Origin: Vibrio sp. 16
GTDB lineage: Bacteria; Pseudomonadota; Gammaproteobacteria; Enterobacterales; Vibrionaceae
Assembly (NCBI RefSeq): GCF_963681195.1
Contig: NZ_OY808997.1
Location: forward strand, 248,001 to 312,000
Reading direction: 5' to 3'
DNA: 64,000 nucleotides
Shown here: positions 37,159 through 46,103 of the stretch, one piece after another
How positions within the stretch are numbered: position 1 is the stretch's first letter
How the letters are laid out: every line of letters starts with the position of its first letter
Notes under the pieces: model-generated
Told to the model about the DNA's origin: nothing
The model's database searches: none
What the model saw: only the letters and a program-made list of their open reading frames with translations
Position numbers and translations under genes: made by a program

Positions 37159-38325
37159 ATGAATTTGCATGAATACCAAGCCAAACAGCTGTTTGCAGAA
37201 TTCGGTTTGCCTGTACCGGAAGGTTACGCGTGTGATACACCTCAAGAAGCTTTTGAAGCGGCGGGTCGTATCTCTACAGAGAAAAAAGTCGTTAAATGTC
37301 AGGTTCACGCTGGTGGACGTGGTAAAGCGGGTGGCGTAGAGCTACACGACACTAAAGACGGCGTGAAAGAGTTCGCACAGAAGTGGCTAGGTAAAAATCT
37401 AGTGACTTACCAAACAGATGCAAACGGCCAGCCTGTAACAAAAATCCTAGTTGAAGAAGCGTCGAACATCGCGAATGAACTATACCTAGGTGCAGTGGTA
37501 GACCGCGCAACGCGTAAAGTTGTATTCATGGCATCGACTGAAGGTGGTGTTGAAATCGAGAAAGTTGCAGAAGAGACTCCAGAGTTGATTCACAAAGCAG
37601 CTATCGATCCACTAGTCGGTCCTCAAGCTTACCAAGGCCGTGAACTTGCGTTCAAATTAGGTCTTGAAGGCGACCAAATCAAACAATTTGTTAAGATCTT
37701 CATGGGTCTTGGCAACATGTTCTCTCAGTACGATCTTGCTCTACTAGAGATCAACCCTCTTGTGATTACTGGTGAAGGCAATCTTCTTTGTCTTGACGGT
37801 AAGATCAACATCGACTCTAACGCGATGTACCGTCAGCCTAAGCTACGTGAAATGCACGATCCTTCGCAAGAAGATGAGCGTGAAGCGCATGCAGCTCAGT
37901 GGGAACTGAACTACGTAGCACTAGATGGTAACGTTGGCTGTATGGTTAACGGTGCTGGCCTAGCAATGGGTACGATGGATATCGTAAACCTACACGGCGG
38001 CAAACCAGCTAACTTCCTAGATGTAGGTGGCGGCGCTACCAAAGAGCGTGTAGCTGAAGCATTCAAGATCATCCTATCTGATGACAATGTAAAAGCAGTA
38101 CTCGTCAACATCTTCGGTGGTATCGTGCGTTGTGACATGATCGCTGAAGGTATTATCGGTGCGGTTAAAGAGGTAGGCGTAAGCGTACCAGTCGTTGTTC
38201 GTCTAGAAGGTACTAACGCAGACCTAGGTCGCGAAGTTCTTGCTAATTCTGATGTTGATATCATTGCAGCTGAGTCACTAACTGACGCAGCTCAGAAAGT
38301 TGTTGCTGCTGCGGAGGGCAAATAA
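37159..38325 (+). CDS. sucC: succinyl-CoA synthetase beta subunit (ADP-forming)
   Basis: With SucD, makes ATP/GTP from succinyl-CoA. 388 aa with an ATP-grasp domain (about 1-240; [31 protein letters not shown]) and a CoA-ligase domain with [16 protein letters not shown]. Stop and sucD start share a base, so the pair is coupled. Confidence 0.98.
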   Translation: MNLHEYQAKQLFAEFGLPVPEGYACDTPQEAFEAAGRISTEKKVVKCQVHAGGRGKAGGVELHDTKDGVKEFAQKWLGKNLVTYQTDANGQPVTKILVEEASNIANELYLGAVVDRATRKVVFMASTEGGVEIEKVAEETPELIHKAAIDPLVGPQAYQGRELAFKLGLEGDQIKQFVKIFMGLGNMFSQYDLALLEINPLVITGEGNLLCLDGKINIDSNAMYRQPKLREMHDPSQEDEREAHAAQWELNYVALDGNVGCMVNGAGLAMGTMDIVNLHGGKPANFLDVGGGATKERVAEAFKIILSDDNVKAVLVNIFGGIVRCDMIAEGIIGAVKEVGVSVPVVVRLEGTNADLGREVLANSDVDIIAAESLTDAAQKVVAAAEGK

Positions 38326-39197
38326 TGTCTGTACTAATTAATAAAGACACGAAAGTAATCTGTCAGGGTTTCACTGGTGGTCAAGGTACTTTCCACTCTG
38401 AGCAAGCTATTGCATACGGTACACAGATGGTAGGTGGTGTTTCTCCAGGTAAAGGTGGTCAAACTCACCTAGGTCTACCTGTGTTCAACACAGTACGTGA
38501 AGCCGTAGAAGCAACTGGCGCAACAGCGACGGTAATCTACGTACCAGCACCTTTCTGTAAAGATGCAATCCTAGAAGCGATTGATGCAGGTATTGAGCTT
38601 ATCGTAACAATCACGGAAGGTATCCCTACAACAGACATGATCGATGTAAAAGTGAAGCTAGAAGAGACTGGCGTTCGCATGATCGGTCCTAACTGTCCGG
38701 GTCTAATCACTCCAGACGAGTGTAAGATTGGTATCATGCCTGGCCATATCCACAAGAAAGGTAAAGTGGGTATTGTTTCACGCTCAGGTACGCTAACGTA
38801 TGAAGCAGTTAAGCAGACGACAGACGAAGGTTTCGGTCAGTCTACTTGTGTTGGTATTGGTGGTGACCCAATCCCAGGTTCAAACTTCATCGACATCCTG
38901 AAGTTATTCCAAGAAGACCCTGAAACAGAAGCAATCGTAATGATTGGTGAAATCGGTGGTACAGCGGAAGAAGAAGCGGCAGCATTCATCAAAGAGAACG
39001 TCACTAAGCCAGTGGTTTCTTACATTGCAGGTGTGACTGCTCCTCCAGGTAAACGTATGGGCCACGCTGGTGCAATCATCTCTGGTGGTAAAGGTACAGC
39101 GGAAGACAAGTTTGCAGCTCTAGAAGCAGCAGGTGTTAAGACCGTGAAGTCTCTAGCGGACATCGGTAAAGGTCTACGTGAAATCACTGGTTGGTAA
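38325..39197 (+). CDS. sucD: succinyl-CoA synthetase alpha subunit
   Basis: Binds CoA and carries the phosphohistidine in [10 protein letters not shown] (His247). 290 aa. The CoA fold begins [18 protein letters not shown]. It ends the TCA block with a strong terminator. Confidence 0.98.
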   Translation: MSVLINKDTKVICQGFTGGQGTFHSEQAIAYGTQMVGGVSPGKGGQTHLGLPVFNTVREAVEATGATATVIYVPAPFCKDAILEAIDAGIELIVTITEGIPTTDMIDVKVKLEETGVRMIGPNCPGLITPDECKIGIMPGHIHKKGKVGIVSRSGTLTYEAVKQTTDEGFGQSTCVGIGGDPIPGSNFIDILKLFQEDPETEAIVMIGEIGGTAEEEAAAFIKENVTKPVVSYIAGVTAPPGKRMGHAGAIISGGKGTAEDKFAALEAAGVKTVKSLADIGKGLREITGW

Positions 39198-39215
39198 TCA
39201 AACCAATTAGTAAAC

Positions 39216-39243
39216 AAAGGCTTGGTCTGACCAAGCCTTTTTT
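39216..39243. terminator. terminator after sucD
   Basis: AAAGGCTTGGT pairs with ACCAAGCCTTT around a 3-base loop, followed by T. It separates sucD from the convergent diguanylate cyclase gene. Confidence 0.9.
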
Positions 39244-39261
39244 GATCGTCGACTCTGACTT

Positions 39262-40758
39262 CTAAAAAGAGTTTTCAGGGTGTTCACTCGCGTAAACAAT
39301 ACCTGTTTTGCTCGTTTTTGCTAAATACATTGCGGCGTCGGCATTATTTAGGCAACGCTCTAAGTCGAGATGAATGTCGCTGCTAAAACTTTCGACACCA
39401 ATACTTAGGCTAACGCTAAAGCTTTTGTTTATGTACTGAACTGGCTGGCTGCACGCTGCTTGGATTCTCATGGCGAGATCTTGTACTTCATCTTTTGTGA
39501 TTGAATCGAGAACGGTCACGACAAACTCATCACCTCCAAGTCTATATACCGTTTGAGTCGACAGCTTAAGTTGTTGCTTTATGCGCTTGGCGATTTCTAC
39601 CAGCAGATAGTCACCTGCGGCGTGTCCGTAAGTATCATTAATTTGCTTAAAGCCATTCAGGTCAATCATTAGAACCGTGACCGTATTTAGCTCACCGTTG
39701 TTCACTCGCCAGATTAATTGATTAAAACGATAGCGATTAGGTACTTGCGTAAGTACATCTGTAACCAGCTGCGACTCCAAAGTCTGCTTTGCGGTCACCA
39801 GTTCGGTGATGTCGAGCGCTGAGCACTCAATTTCATGGTTGTAGATATCACTTCGGTTGATTTGAAAGTATCGTTGTTTACCACCCACGTCGAGTGAGTG
39901 TCGAAAGCTCTCGGTAGAGGCGCAGGTAAGCAGTTCATCAATGAAGCGCTGAAGTGCTGATTGCCTGACTGATTGAGGGATGCGCTCGAGTACCTGATTG
40001 AACTTTTGGTTTGAACGTACGATCTTGCCATGCTTTACGTTGACAACGAACAAGCAGACTTGGGTCAAATTATAGGTGCGTGAATAACGTTCTTCGCTCA
40101 ATTTTAGCTTGCTGATTGATTCTTTTAACTTTGCACGCATCGTCTCTAACGCGCGGAATATATTGGTGATCTCAACAAAGCTGGAGTCGGTTTTCGAAGG
40201 TGTTTGGTAGTCACCACTTGCGATCTGCAGGGCGAACCGCTGTAAGTCTAAAAATGGTTTTTTGAGTGCAGAAGTGAGTATTCGGCTAAACAGCAGTGAG
40301 ATAGCGCATAAGATAAGTAAAAAGCCGATAGCCCTAGGAAGCACATTGTAGATTACTTGAGTGTAATAGGCTGAATAATCTTTGACGACGATGAGCTGGC
40401 CGATCTGTTGACGTTGGTCATCAAATATAGGGTAGTAAAGAGGGACACCTCTGGTTGAGTTGGAGTTGATAATCTCCGCCATTTTCATCCCGTATTGATA
40501 GGAGTCGAGCGTAACTGAGACGATGTAATCGAGCTGTGAGATACGCGTTGCGACGAGCTCGGCTTCCAATAAGTCGAAGTTTAGTAGCGCCCGTTTTGAA
40601 TCGGTTTGTTGCTGAGCGATAACCCGTTGATATTGTGCATTCTCCACATTGTGGGTGAAGTAAATATCGTTTGCGATATCCAACCCGCCGAAAATGAAGA
40701 ATGGGATGGTGGTCAGCAATAAATAGTTCTTAATGACGTAAGAGTATAGATTTTTCAT
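39262..40758 (-). CDS. membrane diguanylate cyclase (GGDEF)
   Basis: 498 aa. Two membrane helices (about 10-30 and 137-160) flank a roughly 105-residue periplasmic sensor; a HAMP-like linker and a PAS-like region (about 230-320) precede a complete GGDEF domain with RLGGDEF (about 402-408), [19 protein letters not shown] and RIKQ. An RxxD inhibitory site is not clear. It would make c-di-GMP on a periplasmic cue. It begins 2 bases after the BMP-type gene's stop, so both are one operon. Confidence 0.85.
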   Translation of the reverse strand: MKNLYSYVIKNYLLLTTIPFFIFGGLDIANDIYFTHNVENAQYQRVIAQQQTDSKRALLNFDLLEAELVATRISQLDYIVSVTLDSYQYGMKMAEIINSNSTRGVPLYYPIFDDQRQQIGQLIVVKDYSAYYTQVIYNVLPRAIGFLLILCAISLLFSRILTSALKKPFLDLQRFALQIASGDYQTPSKTDSSFVEITNIFRALETMRAKLKESISKLKLSEERYSRTYNLTQVCLFVVNVKHGKIVRSNQKFNQVLERIPQSVRQSALQRFIDELLTCASTESFRHSLDVGGKQRYFQINRSDIYNHEIECSALDITELVTAKQTLESQLVTDVLTQVPNRYRFNQLIWRVNNGELNTVTVLMIDLNGFKQINDTYGHAAGDYLLVEIAKRIKQQLKLSTQTVYRLGGDEFVVTVLDSITKDEVQDLAMRIQAACSQPVQYINKSFSVSLSIGVESFSSDIHLDLERCLNNADAAMYLAKTSKTGIVYASEHPENSF

Positions 40759-40760
40759 CT

Positions 40761-41813
40761 TTAGCTGGCACAGCGCTGGTCAATTCGTTGAGAGATGACG
40801 CTGCTTTTTCCTTTGAGATCGAGCAAGATGTTCTTAACCGCTTGCTTGTCGTCTTCGCTTAAGTTTGGGTTGTCTTGATTTAATGAGATAGAGATAACGC
40901 CCTGTTTCACGCCAAATTTTTTCTGGTTTCCATTCCAAATACCATTTTTGAGTTGCATTAGAGCGGCGTAAACGGCTAGGTCCACCTTCTTCTCCATCGA
41001 CGCTAGGGTTGTTTCTGGGTAGCGTTGAGAGTAGTCGTAATCAACCCCGAAGCTAAAGCCATGGCCACTGTTTTTAATGGTTTCAACCACACTTAAACTT
41101 GCGAACCCCGCCACAGGGAAGATTACGTCAACCCCCTGGTCTAACAAGGATTGAGTGATGGTCTCAGCCCCTTGAGTATCTTCCCAAGAGAATGCGCCTT
41201 TGTTTATATATTGCGCATTAACCGTTGCTAGCGGGTTGGCATCTTGAGCGCCGAGTTCAAAGCCGCAGCGAAACTGATTGATGACGTCAACATCTACACC
41301 ACCGACAAAACCAAGCTTATTGCTTTCAGTCTTACGACCGGCTAGGTAGCCAATGACATAGGCTCCTTCCGCATGGCTGAAAGTAAGGCCGAGGATATTG
41401 GGGACGTGATAGGCGACATCGAGCGAAATAAACCGTGTAGACGGATAACGCAGAGCCACATCAGGAAAGGTTGTGATGATGTTCGATTCTTGGACGATGA
41501 TTGGACTCAATCCGTCCTTGGCTGCCTGCTCGAGTTCAGCTAGATATTTCTCATTATTGGGTTTTAAATGAATTCGCTTAACCAAAATCCCAGTGTTTTG
41601 CTCGAACCTTGCCACGCCTTGCTCGATCAGCTGCAGGTATGAGCCAGGCTGAACCTCACCTTGGAACAATACAACTGGCTTAAAGTTGTCATCGCTTGCG
41701 ACTGCCGAAGTCACGAATGACAGACACAGCGAAAATAGGAGAAACAAGGGTTTCAACCGAATGAAATAATGGGGGATTGATGTTTGATTAATTTCATGAC
41801 CGCATAGCATCAT
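40761..41813 (-). CDS. BMP/PnrA-like periplasmic binding protein
   Basis: Signal peptide (helix LFLLFSLCLSFVTSAVAS, cut near residue 42 from the chosen ATG) and the fold of basic-membrane-protein/PnrA ligand binders: VGYLAGRKTESNKLGFVGG-like segment (here VIGYLAGRKTESNKLGFVG), FRCGFELGAQDANP, then DVIFPVAGF. PnrA relatives bind nucleosides, but no ABC permease lies nearby. Instead its partner is the cyclase just downstream, so it probably feeds a signal. Start uncertain: 41813 (ATG) is used; a TTG at 41837 adds 8 residues. Confidence 0.72.
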   Translation of the reverse strand: MMLCGHEINQTSIPHYFIRLKPLFLLFSLCLSFVTSAVASDDNFKPVVLFQGEVQPGSYLQLIEQGVARFEQNTGILVKRIHLKPNNEKYLAELEQAAKDGLSPIIVQESNIITTFPDVALRYPSTRFISLDVAYHVPNILGLTFSHAEGAYVIGYLAGRKTESNKLGFVGGVDVDVINQFRCGFELGAQDANPLATVNAQYINKGAFSWEDTQGAETITQSLLDQGVDVIFPVAGFASLSVVETIKNSGHGFSFGVDYDYSQRYPETTLASMEKKVDLAVYAALMQLKNGIWNGNQKKFGVKQGVISISLNQDNPNLSEDDKQAVKNILLDLKGKSSVISQRIDQRCAS

Positions 41814-42016
41814 CTTGATACACACTTTTTTGCACAAAGTTAGGCATCACAGATTTAGGAAACAGTAATGCAATTAATAAGTTAAGTGTGGATTTTATTA
41901 TCAGATGTGACGCTAAACAATGACCTGAATCGCAAATAATTGATGCATATGCGGTGAATTGCATTTCGAATTTGAGATATCGTGAATGTCAGCTTCAATA
42001 GCGAAGCCGACATCGA

Positions 42017-42298
42017 TTAATTGAACTTTGATTCTAGTTGCTCAATTCGTTTAGTCAGCTCGGCGACCTGTTGTTCCAACTCACTGATGCGATCCTGCTC
42101 AGTCTTCGGAGCGGCTGCCACTTCAACTTTTGGTACTCGTTTGGAACTCTTCCAACTTTTGAGCGTTGTGATCAGGGCTGGCATAGGGACTGAGGTTGTT
42201 AGGCGCGCCTTGACTAGCGCTACGGTCGGCTCTTTTCCCTCTTGATGCAGTTGTTCTAATACATCTTTGAGCTCTTGGCTTACGTTTTGTGTGAGCAT
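42017..42298 (-). CDS. small KfrA-N-like DNA-binding candidate with coiled coil
   Basis: 93 aa. The first half (about 5-50; LEQLHQEGKEPTVALVKARL then LITTLKSWK) has the GxxPTVxxVxxxL...L..W pattern of KfrA-type N-terminal winged-helix DNA-binding domains. The last 25 residues (ISELEQQVAELTKRIEQLES) are a heptad coiled coil, suggesting a dimer. Strong GGAGG ribosome-binding site. Function unknown. It is divergent from the CsrB-type RNA. Confidence 0.6.
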   Translation of the reverse strand: MLTQNVSQELKDVLEQLHQEGKEPTVALVKARLTTSVPMPALITTLKSWKSSKRVPKVEVAAAPKTEQDRISELEQQVAELTKRIEQLESKFN

Positions 42299-42375
42299 AC
42301 TGCCTCCATTTCTATCGTTGGCTTCATATTACTGCGGCCTCCCACATTTGGCGAATGGAAATTTTGGTAACCGCG

Positions 42376-42393
42376 CGTGCGAGATCTCTTACA
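42376..42393. promoter_or_regulatory. VarA/UvrY (GacA-type) box for the Csr RNA
   Basis: CGTGCGAGATCTCTTACA matches the 18-base GacA/UvrY-type palindrome TGTAAGAGATCTCTTACA at 15 positions. It sits about 130-150 bases before the predicted RNA start, the position seen for UvrY at E. coli csrB. Confidence 0.75.
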
Positions 42394-42487
42394 AATGATG
42401 TAAGACAAGCAGAATTGATACGCAGAGTTTTCTTGTGATTTTATCTTAAGTGTCTGATTTATATTTAAATGATGAGTTGTATAACAA

Positions 42488-42516
42488 TTGTTACAGAAAA
42501 AGATGACTATTACTCC
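42488..42516 (+). promoter_or_regulatory. probable Csr RNA promoter
   Basis: TTGTTA, 17 bases, TACTCC, placing transcription start near 42523. The -10 is weak, in keeping with a need for VarA activation. TATAAC at 42479 is an alternative -10. Confidence 0.4.
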
Positions 42517-42522
42517 ATTGTT

Positions 42523-42946
42523 TAAGTCAGTGGTTGGAGTAAATTGGAAGGTGTCGGAAGGATACTGACAGGGAATAGGAATAACCAAGGATGCGGTTAT
42601 CTTCAGGAAGAAGATTTGATTGACTAGGAGGTCGTTCGGCAGGATGCGAAGGACGCTGTATGGATACGTTCATCGATAGGAAATCGGTGACAAAGGATTG
42701 AGATGGACACCTTTTGGAAGAGGAAGGACTGTATCAGGACGATACCAAGGACACCGCTCAAGGAACAAGTGAAGTGCGCTAACGGGGAATGTTGGCTTTC
42801 AGGATGATTAGGACACCGCTAGGATGGCGATGAATGGAAATTGCTGATGGAATCAGCAACTATTATGGAAGATGCATGGAGCAACTTTTGTAGCCGGACT
42901 GCTGCGAGTAAGACTATAGCCCCGATACGTGAGTGTCGGGGCTTTT
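42523..42946 (+). ncRNA. csrB: CsrB-type CsrA-sequestering small RNA
   Basis: About 424 nt holding roughly 30 GGA motifs, many as AGGA or AAGGA in predicted hairpin loops, which are CsrA binding sites, and no plausible ORF. It ends in a strong terminator hairpin. An upstream VarA/UvrY-type box supports the call. Vibrio carry several redundant Csr RNAs (CsrB, CsrC, CsrD); which one this is cannot be told here. By titrating CsrA it would act on carbon storage, motility and quorum-sensing outputs. Confidence 0.88.
42918..42946 (+). terminator. terminator of the Csr RNA
   Basis: AGCCCCGA pairs with TCGGGGCT around a 10-base loop, then TTTT. Confidence 0.9.
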
Positions 42947-43130
42947 CTTAATACTCTTTTTCTTTATCACTTCGACCAAAAAACAACCTAGATCAATAAT
43001 ATATTTGTCCAGTTGGTATAACTTTTCGGCTTTGTTTTCTACCATAGCTCGTGTTTATCATTTTAGTGATGTGAGTTCTCTATGGTGATGATTAAAACAA
43101 TAGACAGCACGCTGTTTACAAGGATGTCTT

Positions 43131-43649
43131 ATGACAATAGTGACTCGCCGTTCGTTATTGGTCCCCTATAACGAGTCGTTACAATCAGACTTCTTATTGC
43201 TTAATTGCTGCGCCAAAAACCGTGCTCAGATGAATGGGCCTCATACCGTGTCGTCTGCAAAGCAGTTGTTTGAACGAGTAATGCATGATCCAAATATCTA
43301 CGCCAGAGCGGTATTAGATAGCCACACTCGCGAGTACATGGGACATGTGTTCATCAGTGATTTAGACAACAAACCTGAACTTGGCTATTTGTTCGATAAA
43401 GCATTTTGGGGGAAGGGAATTGCGACCGAAGTACTGGCTGCTTTCTTTCCTAAAGCAGTCAGAGATCTAAACCTGACTCAGGTATCTGCAACCTCCAATG
43501 TCGAGCATCATGCTTCTATCAAGCTGCTGACAAAATTGGGCTTTCAGTTCTCTGCACATAAGCGTGATACATTCGGCCCTTATGACGAGTTTGTTTTCAC
43601 ATCCGATGCGGTGGAAGGTCAATCTTGGTTAAGTGGAATCCCTGCATAA
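43131..43649 (+). CDS. GNAT family N-acetyltransferase (RimJ/RimL-like)
   Basis: 172 aa with the GNAT fold: GYLFDKAFWGKGIATEVLAAF gives motif A (the acetyl-CoA pyrophosphate loop is W-GKGIATE), and ATSNVEHHASIKLLTKLGF supplies motif B. The style is RimJ/RimL/YdaF, acetylating a protein N-terminus or small amine; the substrate is unknown. AAGGA precedes the ATG. Its last 53 bases overlap the convergent DUF3301 gene. Confidence 0.82.
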   Translation: MTIVTRRSLLVPYNESLQSDFLLLNCCAKNRAQMNGPHTVSSAKQLFERVMHDPNIYARAVLDSHTREYMGHVFISDLDNKPELGYLFDKAFWGKGIATEVLAAFFPKAVRDLNLTQVSATSNVEHHASIKLLTKLGFQFSAHKRDTFGPYDEFVFTSDAVEGQSWLSGIPA

Positions 43650-43896
43650 CAAGAGAGCCTTGGTAGCAGTCATCTCCTAAAGATGAAAACTCAAATTGAT
43701 AGATAGAATGCCAACGCCAGATACCCTCTGGCGTTTTTAGTTTATGGCCTTTTAACGCCACACTGATCAGTTGCAACTCCATCTGCTCGCACTTTCTTGC
43801 TGCGATCATTTTTGCCAGTTCGGCCTGACGTCGTTGCTGCCAAAAGGCAAAGCAGACAATAGCAAGGGTGAGAATAGCAAGGAGGTCTCCGATCAT
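43597..43896 (-). CDS. DUF3301 membrane-anchored protein
   Basis: 99 aa, one N-terminal hydrophobic helix (about 2-18) and a basic coiled stretch QQRRQAELAKMIAARKC, then a compact C-terminal domain with WRWHSIYQFEFSS. This matches DUF3301, unknown function, usually next to DUF3549 in Vibrio. It sits 3 bases after the DUF3549 gene, so they share a transcript. Confidence 0.78.
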   Translation of the reverse strand: MIGDLLAILTLAIVCFAFWQQRRQAELAKMIAARKCEQMELQLISVALKGHKLKTPEGIWRWHSIYQFEFSSLGDDCYQGSLVMQGFHLTKIDLPPHRM

Positions 43897-43899
43897 AGG

Positions 43900-44937
43900 T
43901 TACCCTCGCGCAGCTTGTTGCAATGAAAGAAGCGCTTTTGCGAGTTCTTCTGAAGGACTAGAGTGAAGCAGGGGTAGCAATACCATGCGAAGCTCCGGCA
44001 GCATGACCAAATCTGCAAATAACTGATTGAACAAGGTTTGATTGCCTGTTTGAGCCAAGCGCAGCAAGTAAGATTCTGCGATGTCGCTATCTGCTAATAG
44101 GTGCCAGCTTCGTCCTGCGATGCCAATGAGGACCTCTTGATGACTTAGGCGAGGGGAGCTCAGTATCTGTTGTAAAATTGGCGTAGCGATACTATCTTCC
44201 GCGCCAGAGAGTGCTCGACTTAATGCGCCTAGTAAAAAGATATCGGGGTCGTTACTGTTGATTTGATCCATCGCCAGTTCAGCAAGCCGATGGGCCAGTT
44301 TGGTCGGTAATGTGCTATGTTCGAGCGCGCCGAGCAGGGCATAGAGAGGCTCATTGGGAAGGTGTTTTAACGCTTTGCGAATATTCACCCCATTTTGTTC
44401 TTGTCCCAACCGAGCACACATATCTGTGACACCTTGCAGACCAACAGTTTGCCACTTATCCCACCCTAAGCCTCCGGCAAAGTAATGCTGTGCGTGTTCG
44501 TAATATTGGCTACACGGTAAATCCAGTTGGGCGCGAATTTGGCTGTGGAAAACCGCCATTTTGTCTTCAGATGGTTTGAAAGTATATGGATTGTTCGACA
44601 GTTTTTGTTGTTGCTCTTCGCTCATATCTTGGCTAATGCGAGTACCCATTGCTTCGATAACGTATTTGAGGAAGTTGCCAATATCCGCTTGCTTAAATAG
44701 ACCGCGCTCATCCAGTTCGAACTTTAGAAACCAAATCCAAGGCTGTTTTTGCTCATTCCAGTAAGCGATGGCAAGGTGAGCCTTGCGTTGCATTGGAAAT
44801 GGATAGGGCATTGAGCCTTGCTCGACATCAGCAAATACTTTGCTGTCAATATGACGAATACGACGGCCGAGGTCGTAAACTTGATACTGACAGTGACTGT
44901 TGGTGAGAAGTTGGGTCAGAGTATGAATGGTTTCCAT
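43900..44937 (-). CDS. DUF3549 family protein
   Basis: 345 aa, soluble, largely helical in its second half with HEAT-like repeats of about 30 residues (for example residues 170-340, LPNEPLYALLGALE, LLGALSRALSG). It fits the DUF3549 family of Vibrio and relatives. Role unknown; a repeat scaffold is possible. It is divergent from yqcC. Confidence 0.75.
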   Translation of the reverse strand: METIHTLTQLLTNSHCQYQVYDLGRRIRHIDSKVFADVEQGSMPYPFPMQRKAHLAIAYWNEQKQPWIWFLKFELDERGLFKQADIGNFLKYVIEAMGTRISQDMSEEQQQKLSNNPYTFKPSEDKMAVFHSQIRAQLDLPCSQYYEHAQHYFAGGLGWDKWQTVGLQGVTDMCARLGQEQNGVNIRKALKHLPNEPLYALLGALEHSTLPTKLAHRLAELAMDQINSNDPDIFLLGALSRALSGAEDSIATPILQQILSSPRLSHQEVLIGIAGRSWHLLADSDIAESYLLRLAQTGNQTLFNQLFADLVMLPELRMVLLPLLHSSPSEELAKALLSLQQAARG

Positions 44938-45013
44938 TAGAGAATAGTCCTAACTTTATTTCTACTATAAATGGTACCCTTACAGCATTTTTCAAGGCCA
45001 ACACGAACGGTTT

Positions 45014-45328
45014 ATGACAAAAGCACAACAATTGTTACCTCTTTTACAGCAACTTCCTTTAGTTATGCGCCAATTGGGGCTGTGGCAGCAAGACGCCCCA
45101 TCAACGGAAGAGCTGTCAAGTAATGAGCCTTTTTCTGTCGATACTTTGAAGCCAGAGCAATGGTTGCAATGGGTTTTCCTTCCTAAAATGACGGCTCTAG
45201 TCGAGCAAAAAATGCCTTTGCCGACGGGGTTTTCGATTTCCCCTTACTTTGAGGAGAGCTGGAAATCTTGCCCAGAATACGCACCTGTGCTCAGTTTATT
45301 AGTTTCCATTGATGAGGTGTGCCGATAA
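45014..45328 (+). CDS. yqcC: YqcC family protein
   Basis: 104 aa, helical, with LRQLGLWQ-like and WLQWVFLPKM segments typical of YqcC. In enterobacteria yqcC also precedes truC. Function unknown. Its TAA overlaps the truC ATG by one base. Confidence 0.85.
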   Translation: MTKAQQLLPLLQQLPLVMRQLGLWQQDAPSTEELSSNEPFSVDTLKPEQWLQWVFLPKMTALVEQKMPLPTGFSISPYFEESWKSCPEYAPVLSLLVSIDEVCR

Positions 45329-46050
45329 TGCTCGAGATTATTTATCAAGACGACTACTTTGTTGCAGTCAATAAGCCCGCAGGGATGCTCGTCCACCGCA
45401 GTTGGCTCGATAAGCATGAAACACAATTCGTCATGCAAACCCTACGTGACCAAATTGGTCAGCATGTATTTCCACTTCATCGCTTAGATAGGCCGACTTC
45501 GGGCGTGCTGATTTTTGCTTTATCCAGTGAAGTGGCTTCACAGGTGATGCCGATGTTTGCCAACCATGAGATGGAGAAAACCTATCATGCAATCGTGCGC
45601 GGTTGGATAGAAGAGTCTGGGCGGTTGGATTATGCACTGAAAGTGGAGCTGGATAAGATTGCCGACAAACATGCTAGCCAAGATAAAGAAGCGCAAGAAG
45701 CGATTACGGATTATTGGCCTCTTGCCAAAGTCGAGGTTCCTCACTCGACAGGTAAATTCCCAACGACTCGTTATTGTTTGATGGAGATGAAGCCACTGAC
45801 AGGACGAAAACACCAGCTTAGGCGGCACATGGCCCATCTAAGGCACCCTATTGTTGGAGACACCACTCACGGTGATGGAAAACACAATAAGTTATTTAGA
45901 GACGTGTATGACTCGCACCGATTACTGCTTCACGCGTCAAGTCTAGAGTTTGTTCACCCCTTCACCAATGAGAAACTGCTCATTAAAGCGAGTGTGGACG
46001 AGACGTGGCAAGCGCTGTGTCAGGAGTTTGATTGGCAGATGCCGAACTAG
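45328..46050 (+). CDS. truC: tRNA pseudouridine(65) synthase
   Basis: Makes pseudouridine 65 in tRNA-Ile and tRNA-Asp. 240 aa, RluA-type fold without an S4 domain; catalytic HRLDRPTSG motif (Asp about 54) and the C-terminal LTGRKHQLRRHMAHL basic segment. The ATG at 45328 overlaps yqcC by one base; an earlier GTG is inside yqcC and not used. Confidence 0.94.
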   Translation: MLEIIYQDDYFVAVNKPAGMLVHRSWLDKHETQFVMQTLRDQIGQHVFPLHRLDRPTSGVLIFALSSEVASQVMPMFANHEMEKTYHAIVRGWIEESGRLDYALKVELDKIADKHASQDKEAQEAITDYWPLAKVEVPHSTGKFPTTRYCLMEMKPLTGRKHQLRRHMAHLRHPIVGDTTHGDGKHNKLFRDVYDSHRLLLHASSLEFVHPFTNEKLLIKASVDETWQALCQEFDWQMPN

Positions 46051-46052
46051 AC

Positions 46053-46085
46053 AAAAAAGCCCTCACAGCAGTGTGAGGGCTTTTA
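46053..46085. terminator. bidirectional terminator, truC and dxs
   Basis: GCCCTCAC pairs with GTGAGGGC around a 6-base loop, A-rich before and T-rich after. It separates convergent genes. Confidence 0.9.
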
Positions 46086-46103
46086 GATTTGAGAGAGCCT
46101 TGC

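Noticed and set aside
41814..41837. TTG start for the BMP-type protein
   Set aside because: It gives a longer N-terminus with no Shine-Dalgarno site; the ATG at 41813 is preferred, though not certain.
42280..42588. 102-aa minus-strand ORF over the Csr RNA promoter region
   Set aside because: It overlaps the VarA box, the promoter and the start of the KfrA-like gene, and has no family resemblance.
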